Positions 9,315-17,099 of a DNA stretch of 64,000 bases are shown here, piece after piece. Each line of letters begins with the position of its first letter. The first letter of the stretch is position 1. The notes under the pieces were generated by a model, which was given only the letters and a program-made list of their open reading frames with translations, was not told the origin of the DNA and made no database searches. This DNA is from Marinobacterium jannaschii DSM 6295 (GTDB lineage Bacteria; Pseudomonadota; Gammaproteobacteria; Pseudomonadales; Balneatricaceae): the NCBI RefSeq assembly GCF_000620085.1, contig NZ_JHVJ01000006.1:1-64000 (forward strand), in the 5' to 3' direction. The position numbers and the translations under genes were made by a program.

Positions 9315-11324
9315 TCAGAAGGTAGCGCTCAGCTTCAGCCAGGCACTGCGTCCCGGTTCGGCCACCTGCACCTGGTTACCGCTAACATCTTCGCGGTTTT
9401 CATGGCTGCGCCAGAGCTTATCGAACAGGTTATCAACACCTGCCGTCAGCATCAGGCTGTCATTAATGCGGTACTCACCATGCAGATTCATCACCCCGTA
9501 ACCCGGGGTTTTCTGCACATCCAGGCCGTTACAGGCACTGTCGCTGCGCAGACAGACATCATTTTGCCGGGCGGCAGTCACCAGCTCAGCTGCCAGCAGC
9601 CAGTCGCTCTGCTGGTATTCCAGCGCCAGGCGGGCACTCAGCGGTGAGATCTGGGACAGGCTCTGGTTGTCATCGCGGTTGTTACCCTGCAGCCATGCCA
9701 GCGCCGGGCGCAGGCTGAGGCTATCGCTCAGGCGGTAACGGCCTTCAAATTCGATCCCGTAGAGCTCGGCATCGACATTGCGGTAGCTCTGCACATTACC
9801 GCGATATTCGCGCAGGATGTAATCGGAGACCCGGTTATACCAGCTGCTCAGCTGCCAGCGGTGGTCACCGTTGTCGAAGTCCAGCGACAGTTCCAGCTGA
9901 TGGTGCTTTTCAGGTGCCAGTTGCGGATTACCCACCCAATCTCCCTTCGCCATAAAACGCTCGGTCGCATCGGCACTGCGCACGCTGCGGGACAGGCTGG
10001 TTTCCAACTGATAATGGCTGTTGAGGCGATGACTCCAGCTGGCAAAACCGGCCACATTGGTCTCGTCCTGCGGCTGATCCGAGGCACCATAGATCGCCTG
10101 ATAACGCGCCGCCGGTGTTGTCGGGGTGCCCATCAGCATAAAGCTTTCCCGGCTGCGCCCGGCTTCAGCGCTGACCCGGTCAAGCCGCAGGCCTGCCTTG
10201 ATGCTGTTGGTGTTATCCAGGCGATGCTCCGCTTCGGTAAACAGGCCATACTGGCGGATCTCCGCCTCCGGCCAGAGAATTCCGCCCTTCATGCCGTTTA
10301 TATTATTGATGACCGTACCGTTGCGGTCATTCTGTTGCAGGTCGGCCCCGAACACCCAGGCTGTATCCGCAAAGTAGGCATCCAGCAGGACACGGCCGCC
10401 GCTGGTGTCCGAGCTGGTCGGCGCCTTCATCTGCATCATCCCGGCCGGGCGCAGGCTGAAATTGTCCATCAGGTGATTAATCTCTGTCCGATAAGCCTCC
10501 ACACGCAGGCGCTGCAGGTTGCCAGCGGCAAAATCATGGGTCAGCTTCAGGCGCATACTGTCGTTATCGGAGAAGGGGCTGTCCATACCGGCACCGGCGA
10601 AGAGCACGTTCTCCTCTTCAACCTGCTCGAAACTGCCCTCCAGCCGGGTATTGTCACCCAGACGAATGCCGCCCAGCAGGCCTGCCGACTGGCTCTCCCA
10701 GGCCGAGCGAACCTCATTGCCCGCGCCGTCCTGATAGTTTTCCGCCTCCCCCCGGTGTCCTATCACACGCAGGTAGCCCAGCTCGGAGGCGGCAGTCAGA
10801 TCCAGGTTGAGCGCTTCGCTATCGCTATTACTGCGGTAGCTGTAGCTGGCTTCCCCGGAGACGGTCTGTTCGATATCCGGCCAGCCACGCTGAAACAGTA
10901 CCGTGCCGCCACTGCCACCGCCGCCATAGATAACCGTCCGGCTGCCCTTGATCACCGTGATCTGATCGTAGCTGTCGGTCACCGCGTAGGTCGTCGGCGG
11001 GTCCATCCGGTTGGGACAGCCGCTGTGGAGATAGGCACCATCGAGCAGGATATTGAGGCGGCCCTGGCTCTGGCCGCGGATAATCGGGTCGATACCACGG
11101 CCGCCCATGCGGGAGCCGGAGACCCCGTTCACCGAGCGCAGCAGTTCACCTCCATCACTGAGCGGCGCCGGATTAAGCTGCGCCGGGGACTGCCCCAGCA
11201 CCTGCAAGGCTTCGGCAGGATAGAGTTTCACCGCTTCCGCTGCGCCAGCGACATCGCTTTCTGCTACAACGGTCTGGGACACAATCGCCGCTGTAACGGC
11301 CAGCCAGAATTCCTTCTTCTTCAC
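9315..11324 (-). CDS. TonB-dependent copper receptor (OprC/NosA-like)
   Basis: An outer-membrane beta-barrel receptor of about 669 residues. A signal peptide (VKKKEFWLAVTAAIVSQTVVA) is followed by a plug domain with GRGIDPIIRGQSQGRLNILLDG and then HSGCPNRMDPPTTYA. The CxxxM of this last segment is the plug copper-binding motif known from Pseudomonas OprC. The C-terminus is an aromatic-ending strand (AWLKLSATF), as expected for a barrel. The GTG at 11324 gives a proper signal peptide; a GTG at 11333 is also possible and neither has a good ribosome binding site. The likely role is copper uptake with TonB, based on the family. Confidence 0.88.
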   Translation of the reverse strand: MKKKEFWLAVTAAIVSQTVVAESDVAGAAEAVKLYPAEALQVLGQSPAQLNPAPLSDGGELLRSVNGVSGSRMGGRGIDPIIRGQSQGRLNILLDGAYLHSGCPNRMDPPTTYAVTDSYDQITVIKGSRTVIYGGGGSGGTVLFQRGWPDIEQTVSGEASYSYRSNSDSEALNLDLTAASELGYLRVIGHRGEAENYQDGAGNEVRSAWESQSAGLLGGIRLGDNTRLEGSFEQVEEENVLFAGAGMDSPFSDNDSMRLKLTHDFAAGNLQRLRVEAYRTEINHLMDNFSLRPAGMMQMKAPTSSDTSGGRVLLDAYFADTAWVFGADLQQNDRNGTVINNINGMKGGILWPEAEIRQYGLFTEAEHRLDNTNSIKAGLRLDRVSAEAGRSRESFMLMGTPTTPAARYQAIYGASDQPQDETNVAGFASWSHRLNSHYQLETSLSRSVRSADATERFMAKGDWVGNPQLAPEKHHQLELSLDFDNGDHRWQLSSWYNRVSDYILREYRGNVQSYRNVDAELYGIEFEGRYRLSDSLSLRPALAWLQGNNRDDNQSLSQISPLSARLALEYQQSDWLLAAELVTAARQNDVCLRSDSACNGLDVQKTPGYGVMNLHGEYRINDSLMLTAGVDNLFDKLWRSHENREDVSGNQVQVAEPGRSAWLKLSATF

Positions 11325-11469
11325 TTCAGACACCGCTAAATTAGAAATAACTAATAAGAAGTTGCGAAGTGTATTACAGAAGTTCCCTCGATCGAATGTG
11401 ACATGCTGTCGCGCGGCAGATTGCCGCACGGCGTAACGGTCAGGCAAGCGGCCTTAAGCGGTCACTCTA

Positions 11470-13032
11470 TCAGCGTTGCTGTTCCCGGCTCAGCCCACGG
11501 TAGAGACTGACACACATCAGGACCAGTACCACCGTAAAGGGCAGCCCGGTGGTGATCGCGCCGGCTTGCAGTGCGCTCAGCGCTTCGGCACCGCCACCGA
11601 ATAACAGCACCGCCGCGATCATTCCCTCCAGCGTAGCCCAGAACACGCGCTGTTTGACCGGGGCGTCCACCTTCCCCCCGGCGGTGATACTGTCGATAAC
11701 CAGCGAGCCGGAGTCAGAGGAGGTAACGAAGAACACCAGTACCAGGATGATTCCCAGGGCCGAGGTAATACTTACCAATGGCAGATTTTCCAACATCTGG
11801 AACATCGCCAGCGAGACCTCACCTATACCATTGGCCAGTGCGCCAATGCCATTTTGTGCCTGATACAGGGCAGAGCCGCCGAACACGGCCATCCACACCA
11901 TCGTTACCAGTGTCGGCACCAGCAGCACGGCGATCATAAACTCGCGGACGGTACGGCCTTTTGATATCCGGGCGATAAACATGCCGACAAACGGCGACCA
12001 GGAGATCCACCATGCCCAGTAGAACACCGTCCAGCCATGGAAGAACTTGTCGTCTTCGCGACCGATCCAGTTACTCAGCGGCAGGATATTCTCCAGATAG
12101 CTGGTAAAGATCGTTTCGGCGCTGATCAGAATCGCCAGCGTAGGCCCCATGATCGCCACAAACAGCAGCAGGATCAGCGCCATCACCATATTGATATTAC
12201 TCAGCAGCTTAACGCCGCCATCCAGGCCGCGCATTACCGAGAAGATCGCCACTGCGGTGACCGCAATAATGATGCCGATCTGGGTGTTAATCGCATCGGG
12301 AATACCAAACAGGAAGGCCAGTCCGCTGGACGCCTGCTTCGCCCCCAGTCCCAGTGAGGTCGCCAGGCCAAAGATAGTCGCCAGTACCGCCAGAATATCG
12401 ATACAGTGGCCCCAGAAACCCCAGCAGCGCTCACCCAGTAACGGGTAAAACGTCGAACGGATGGTCAGCGGCAGGTTACGATTGTAGGTGAAATAGGCCA
12501 GAGACAGGGCCACCACACCGTAGATCGCCCAGGGATGCAGTCCCCAGTGGAACATGGTGCCCCCCATGGCAGCGGCCGCTCCCTCCGCGGTTTTGGCCGG
12601 GGCATTCAGCGGCGTCCCCCACCAGTCGGTGTAGTAGGCCACGGGCTCTGCCACTGACCAGAACATCAGGCCGATGCCCATCCCGGCGGCAAACAGCATC
12701 GCAAACCACGACAGGGTGGTAAAATCCGTCTTGGCATCTTTGCCGCCCAGCCTGATCCGCCCTACCGGCAGGAAAATCAGCGCAATACAAAACAGCACGA
12801 AGAAGTTTCCACCGACCATAAACAGCCAGTCAAAGTTGTTGATCGACCAGCCCTTGGCCCCGTCCAGCATCACCTTGGCATCCGCCGGAAAAATCAGTGT
12901 CAGCACCACAAACACCAGGATCAAAAAGGCACTGATACCAAAGACCGGGTTATGGATATCCATCCCCATTACCTGGACGTTGTCCTGCCCGACCTCATAG
13001 TCGGTATCAAACTCATCTCTTGGGCGTTCCAT
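11470..13032 (-). CDS. BCCT-family betaine/choline/carnitine-type transporter
   Basis: A 520-residue, 12-helix osmolyte carrier. The substrate-site loop GMGIGLMFWSVAEP (117-130) and the tryptophan-rich segment WTVFYWAWWISWSPFVGMF are typical of BCCT proteins. The GMGIG form occurs in Na+-coupled glycine betaine and related (for example DMSP) carriers, so a sodium-driven compatible-solute importer is most likely; the substrate itself is not readable. ATG at 13032 has GGGAGG upstream, which decides against the longer frame starting at 13083. Confidence 0.92.
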   Translation of the reverse strand: MERPRDEFDTDYEVGQDNVQVMGMDIHNPVFGISAFLILVFVVLTLIFPADAKVMLDGAKGWSINNFDWLFMVGGNFFVLFCIALIFLPVGRIRLGGKDAKTDFTTLSWFAMLFAAGMGIGLMFWSVAEPVAYYTDWWGTPLNAPAKTAEGAAAAMGGTMFHWGLHPWAIYGVVALSLAYFTYNRNLPLTIRSTFYPLLGERCWGFWGHCIDILAVLATIFGLATSLGLGAKQASSGLAFLFGIPDAINTQIGIIIAVTAVAIFSVMRGLDGGVKLLSNINMVMALILLLFVAIMGPTLAILISAETIFTSYLENILPLSNWIGREDDKFFHGWTVFYWAWWISWSPFVGMFIARISKGRTVREFMIAVLLVPTLVTMVWMAVFGGSALYQAQNGIGALANGIGEVSLAMFQMLENLPLVSITSALGIILVLVFFVTSSDSGSLVIDSITAGGKVDAPVKQRVFWATLEGMIAAVLLFGGGAEALSALQAGAITTGLPFTVVLVLMCVSLYRGLSREQQR

Positions 13033-13265
13033 CACAGACCTCCCGCACCGGTTTGTTTCGACTCTTACTGCAGGGCAGACCATTGCCGCAAAGTGCCTTA
13101 TTCATTAATGGACATTTGATATTCAGTCTGGCAACTACAGCAGGATTCACCAATAGTCCGCCGCTATCAGTCAAAGTATGTCGGTAGCGATAAGCTTATG
13201 CTTGCCACAGCATCGCCCGGCGGCGCACACTGCATACCTCCGTGTATAAAAGGAAGTCTGCGGCT

Positions 13266-14171
13266 ATGCAACAAAAAGACTGGCTGATCGCCCTGCTGGT
13301 GGTCACCGCCTGGGGATTCAACTTTGTGGTTATCCACTGGGGACTGGAAGAGCTGCCTCCCCTGTTGCTGGGTGCCCTGCGCTTTCTGCTGGTGGCTATA
13401 CCCGCCGTGTTCTTTATCCGGCCACCTAAGCTGCCCCTGCGCTGGCTACTGGCCTATGGCTTTACCATCAGCTTCCTGCAGTTTGCCCTGCTGTTCAGCG
13501 CCATGCAGCTGGGCATGCCTGCCGGACTGGCCTCGCTGGTGCTGCAGGCCCAGAGCATCTTTACCCTGCTGTTTGCACTGGTATTTCTGGGCGAGGCGTT
13601 TCGGATGCGCCAGCTGATAGCCCTGCTGATCGCCGCGGGCGGCCTCTGGCTGCTGGCCAGCCAGAGCGGTGACAGCAATATGACGCTGATCGGCTTTGTC
13701 CTCACTATTACGGCAGCCGCCGCCTGGGGGGCAGGCAATATTATTAACCGCAGGATCGGCCAGCTCGGTAACGTTAATCTGATCAGTCTGGTGGTCTGGG
13801 CCGGGCTGATCCCCCCGCTCCCTTTCTTTGCCGCCTCATGGTTTATCGAAGGTCCGGAACTGATACTCAACAGCCTCTCGGCGATGACCTGGCAATCCGC
13901 CGCAGTGCTGTTCTACCTGGCCGCAATCGCCACCCTGTTTGGCTATGGCAGCTGGGCCTGGCTGCTGAAACACCACCCGGCATCGACCATCGCACCCCTC
14001 ACCCTACTGGTGCCTGTCTTCGGTCTTTTCAGTGCCTGGCTGTTTCTGGATGAGCAACTCAACAGCGTGCAGTTCGCCGGTATTCTGCTGGTGATGGCGG
14101 GCCTGTTGGTTAACAGCTTTGGCGACCGCCTGCACCCCGCCCGGGTGCTGAAGTTTATTTCGTCGCGCTGA
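13266..14171 (+). CDS. eamA: EamA cysteine/O-acetylserine exporter-like DMT protein
   Basis: A 301-residue drug/metabolite transporter with two EamA repeats and about ten membrane helices. It lines up closely from memory with E. coli EamA (YdeD), including the start (QKDWLIALLVVTAWGFNFVVI), GMPAGLASLVLQAQ and APLTLLVPVFGL. In E. coli this protein exports cysteine-pathway metabolites. The ATG at 13266 matches the E. coli start and has AGGAAG upstream; an ATG at 13242 would add eight residues. It is followed 58 bases later by the thioredoxin-like gene on the same strand. Confidence 0.87.
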   Translation: MQQKDWLIALLVVTAWGFNFVVIHWGLEELPPLLLGALRFLLVAIPAVFFIRPPKLPLRWLLAYGFTISFLQFALLFSAMQLGMPAGLASLVLQAQSIFTLLFALVFLGEAFRMRQLIALLIAAGGLWLLASQSGDSNMTLIGFVLTITAAAAWGAGNIINRRIGQLGNVNLISLVVWAGLIPPLPFFAASWFIEGPELILNSLSAMTWQSAAVLFYLAAIATLFGYGSWAWLLKHHPASTIAPLTLLVPVFGLFSAWLFLDEQLNSVQFAGILLVMAGLLVNSFGDRLHPARVLKFISSR

Positions 14172-14228
14172 AAACTTTCACCCCGTCCACCTTGTCCAAG
14201 GCCTCATCGTAAACATGAGGGAGCCACA

Positions 14229-16133
14229 ATGGGACAGGACGCAAAAATCCACCGATTCAGTGCCGGGTTACTTCTGACTGCGCTGCTTGGTCTGTCAGGA
14301 CTTATCAGCGCGGCTCAGGCTGCCAGCTTCGGCCACAAGGACGGTGTCGACTGGCAGCGCTGGGAAAAAGCCGCCTTTGACAAGGCCCGGGCTGAAAACA
14401 AGCTGATTCTGATTAATGTCGGAATGGAAGGCTGCACCGCCTGCAACCGCATGGAACGGGTAACCTACCGTAACCAGGCAGTCATCGATCGGATCAACCG
14501 TGATTTTGTTGCCATCGCCGTCGATGCCCAGGCCCGGCCTGATATCGGTGAGCGTTACTCCGACTGGGCCTGGCCCGCGACCGCCTTCCTGCTCCCGGAT
14601 ACCACACAGGTATTCGCCACGGCAGGCAACCGCCTGCCGCGCAACTTCATTCCTCTGCTCGAAGACCTGGCAACGCAGCACCGCAAAGGGGAGCTGAAAG
14701 CCGATCCCAACGCCCCCTACGCGACCGCGCCGGAACCTGTATCCAGCGAGCTGAGCCTGATTCGCGACCAGGTACGGCTGCAACTGGACCGGGCCTTTAA
14801 TGAAGAAACCGGTGGCTGGGGACGCTGGGGCGTCAATACCGAGGTCACCGGCCCACGGATGCTGCATCTGTATTACCGCGCCCACCTGTACGACAACCAG
14901 GCGTTACGCGATTCCGCGCTGCAGGTCAGCGAGAGTTTCCTGCGCACGCTCGACCCGGTATGGGGCGGCGCCTATCAGGCATCGATAGCCGCGTCCGTTA
15001 AAGATGTCCCCGAGCGATTCCGTAAACTGATGGCCATTCCGGAAAAGCGGATCGGTAACCAGGCCAATGCCCTGATCGCTTTCAGCGAGGCCTACAAACT
15101 GACCGCTGATGAACGTTACAGAAAGGCTGCCGCTGAAATCGACCGTTACCTGAACAACTGGATGCTTAGCCCGGAGCATACCTGGTACGCCAACCAGAAG
15201 GATGAACCTGAAGATCTGCCGGCAAACTGGTGGCCTCAGGACTACTGGCTGCTGGATAGTGATGAGAAGCGCCGCCGCTTTGCCATTCCACCGATCGACC
15301 ATGCGGTATACACCGACAAGAATGCCGAGGTCATCAGCGGCTATGTCCGGGCCTGGGAGGTTTTTGGCAATGATCGCTACCTGCAACGCGCGGTTGCCGC
15401 CGCCAACAGTCTGATCGCGGAACGCCTGCAACCGTCTGGCTGGATACGCCAGTCAGTTGAAAACGCCGCCATGTCGGACGACCAGCGGGTTCATCCCCAC
15501 AGCGAGGAAGTTCGCCCGTTCCTACGCAGCCAGGCCCAGTTCGGCCAGGCACTGCTGGACCTTTATCAGGCGAGCGGCGATTCAAAGTGGCTCGGTTATG
15601 CCACTTCATTGGGCGATGCCATGCTGGAGCAGTTGTATGATGTCAGCCAGCATGGCTTCTTCGCCACCTCACTGGATGAAACCGCCCGGTTAATCGCGCC
15701 ACGCAAACCACTCGAAGACAATGCTATGGCCGCTGCATTCTTCTACGACCTGCATATCCTGACAAAAGACAGGCGCTATCAGCCCATCGCCGAGGCCACC
15801 CTGCGAGCCGTCGCAACACCGGAGATTCTTGCACGCGAAGGAAAGATGACAGGTAAGACAGCATTGTTACTGGAGAAGCTCACGGCCGCCTATGTGGAAT
15901 TTTCCGTCGTCGGCGATCCTGCGCATAATCAGGCTAAGGCCCTTTATCGGGCGGGACTGGTAAGCAACCATCCCCGTAAGCTGCTGCACTTTGAAAAACC
16001 GGGACGATATCCGGATATGGGCAGGCCTGTCATGTTTATCTGTAATCCCGATCGGTGCTCCCTGCCGGTTACATCCGTAGAAGAGGTAGCGCGCACCGCC
16101 GCAACATTCAGGGCCGGCGCCAGCAGCCTCTGA
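14229..16133 (+). CDS. Exported thioredoxin-like/YyaL (DUF255) protein
   Basis: A 634-residue protein with a signal peptide (hydrophobic core 11-29, cleavage near AQA-A). A thioredoxin-like domain (about 35-160) carries the redox pair Cys69-Cys72 in EGCTACNRME. A long alpha-helical region (about 180-560) resembles the six-hairpin glycosidase-like part of YyaL proteins. Two more cysteines appear near the C-terminus (FICNPDRCSLP). Most YyaL relatives lack an export signal, so a periplasmic location is notable. Ribosome binding site GAGGGAG precedes ATG 14229, and a terminator follows at 16155. The function is not established. Confidence 0.83.
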   Translation: MGQDAKIHRFSAGLLLTALLGLSGLISAAQAASFGHKDGVDWQRWEKAAFDKARAENKLILINVGMEGCTACNRMERVTYRNQAVIDRINRDFVAIAVDAQARPDIGERYSDWAWPATAFLLPDTTQVFATAGNRLPRNFIPLLEDLATQHRKGELKADPNAPYATAPEPVSSELSLIRDQVRLQLDRAFNEETGGWGRWGVNTEVTGPRMLHLYYRAHLYDNQALRDSALQVSESFLRTLDPVWGGAYQASIAASVKDVPERFRKLMAIPEKRIGNQANALIAFSEAYKLTADERYRKAAAEIDRYLNNWMLSPEHTWYANQKDEPEDLPANWWPQDYWLLDSDEKRRRFAIPPIDHAVYTDKNAEVISGYVRAWEVFGNDRYLQRAVAAANSLIAERLQPSGWIRQSVENAAMSDDQRVHPHSEEVRPFLRSQAQFGQALLDLYQASGDSKWLGYATSLGDAMLEQLYDVSQHGFFATSLDETARLIAPRKPLEDNAMAAAFFYDLHILTKDRRYQPIAEATLRAVATPEILAREGKMTGKTALLLEKLTAAYVEFSVVGDPAHNQAKALYRAGLVSNHPRKLLHFEKPGRYPDMGRPVMFICNPDRCSLPVTSVEEVARTAATFRAGASSL

Positions 16134-16154
16134 TCCAGAATAGACAGCAGACAC

Positions 16155-16184
16155 AAAAAAACCAGATCTTCAGATCTGGTTTTG
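16155..16184 (+). terminator. Rho-independent terminator
   Basis: AACCAGATCT and AGATCTGGTT form a near-perfect stem with a tight loop, preceded by an A run and followed by TTTG. It lies about 20 bases after the stop at 16133 and could act on both strands. Confidence 0.8.
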
Positions 16185-16445
16185 ACTGTCACCTGCAGTG
16201 CCGGTTAATGGGGGAGCCAGCCTTTACGGCTGCCCGGCTCAGCGACGACGAAAAGAAGAAAAGGCTGCCATCCCACAGCCTCTCTTAATATTGATTGCCG
16301 ACCTTTTTGACCCATCCGAGAAGAAGGTATGTCAGCAATCTCAAAGAAACCGGTCATCACCAGGTTCGGGCTTTGCCGCTTATAGCCGGCGAAGATTGCC
16401 AGCCAACACATCCGCAGGCAAAGCTGAAACTACCCTGGCATCAGA

Positions 16446-16568
16446 TTACTTAGGCTGGTCTTCCTGGATCAGCTTCTTAATTTTAAAGAAGCCCCACACC
16501 ATTGCAGCAGTCATACCGGCAACGCCCAACAGACTAGGCCACAGAGTTTCAAACAGATAAGGATCCAT
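16446..16568 (-). CDS. Small single-span membrane protein (40 aa)
   Basis: A 40-residue protein, MDPYLFETLWPSLLGVAGMT followed by AAMVWGFFKIKKLIQEDQPK. It has one membrane helix (about residues 10-29) and a basic, then polar tail, so the C-terminus should face the cytoplasm. A GAGG ribosome binding site lies 8 bases before ATG 16568. Upstream is a near-consensus Anr/FNR box (16654-16641) at class II spacing to a TAnnnT -10 element (TAACCT, 16618-16613), which suggests induction at low oxygen. The size and regulation recall small oxidase subunits such as CcoQ, CcoM or CydX, but there is no sequence match I can claim. Confidence 0.7.
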   Translation of the reverse strand: MDPYLFETLWPSLLGVAGMTAAMVWGFFKIKKLIQEDQPK

Positions 16569-16640
16569 CAGTAGCACCTCACTCCAGATTCAGGGGATCA
16601 ATCGATGAGTTGAGGTTAACGCTGTTTACATTAGCGTAAA

Positions 16641-16654
16641 TTGATATAGCTCAA
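16641..16654 (-). promoter_or_regulatory. Anr/FNR-type box, class II position
   Basis: On the minus strand the sequence is TTGAGCTATATCAA, 9 of 10 to TTGAT-N4-ATCAA. It is followed after 22 bases by TAACCT, the spacing expected for an FNR box at about -41.5. The predicted transcript would start about 38 bases before the 40-residue gene at 16568. Confidence 0.6.
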
Positions 16655-16691
16655 TATTTACCCGACAGCGATCTGAAACTGCCAGTGACCA

Positions 16692-16705
16692 TTGATCCGG
16701 ATCAA
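16692..16705. promoter_or_regulatory. Perfect Anr/FNR-type box
   Basis: TTGATCCGGATCAA matches the consensus TTGAT-N4-ATCAA at all ten fixed positions. Its centre is 51 bases from the box at 16641-16654 and about 95 bases before the likely start of transcription of the 16821 gene. It may be a second site for the minus-strand small gene or act on both genes. Confidence 0.65.
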
Positions 16706-16820
16706 TTTTCGCCCAGCGTCAAGCCGACTGATTCCACAATGCGGGCTTGATAATGAACTTGCAAATCCGGGTAGCGTGAACCATAAATAATTGAGCACTC
16801 CCTAAAGAAAGGAAGACCCG

Positions 16821-17012
16821 ATGGCCCTTAAGATGCAAACCTGGACTAAAGAACAGGTCGTAAAGATGAATGAGGAGGGTTTCCTGATCGATCTGCTGGA
16901 TACCCTGAAAATTTCGCCTGAGATCCGCGAGGACGATGACGCCATCGAGCTGATGAAGAGTAAACTGGAATCGATAGAAGCACGCATAAACGCCAGACTG
17001 GATTCCAAATAA
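16821..17012 (+). CDS. Small acidic protein of unknown function (63 aa)
   Basis: A 63-residue, mainly helical, charged protein without membrane segment or signal peptide; its C-terminal half (DDDAIELMKSKLESIEARIN) could form a coiled coil. Ribosome binding site AAAGGAAG stands before ATG 16821, and a good terminator follows at 17027. A possible promoter is TTGCAA (16759-16764), 17 bases, CATAAA (16782-16787). It is divergent from the 40-residue membrane protein and shares the intergenic region with the two Anr/FNR boxes. I do not recognise the family. Confidence 0.7.
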   Translation: MALKMQTWTKEQVVKMNEEGFLIDLLDTLKISPEIREDDDAIELMKSKLESIEARINARLDSK

Positions 17013-17026
17013 GCACCGGACCGAAG

Positions 17027-17058
17027 CTGCGCCTGTCGGCAGACAGGCGCAGTTTGCA
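17027..17058 (+). terminator. Rho-independent terminator
   Basis: CTGCGCCTGTC (17027-17037) and GACAGGCGCAG (17042-17052) form an 11-bp perfect stem with a 4-base loop, followed by TTTGCACTT. It ends the small gene at 17012 and may also serve the che operon from the other side. Confidence 0.75.
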
Positions 17059-17099
17059 CTTACATTAGTGGGGCTGGAGTGCAGCGCCTAAACCGCCTG

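Noticed and set aside
16205-16411. 68-codon minus frame and hairpins between the terminator at 16155 and the small gene at 16446, considered as a riboswitch or gene
   Set aside because: No start signal for the frame, and I could not match the region to any riboswitch consensus such as c-di-GMP-I or guanidine types.
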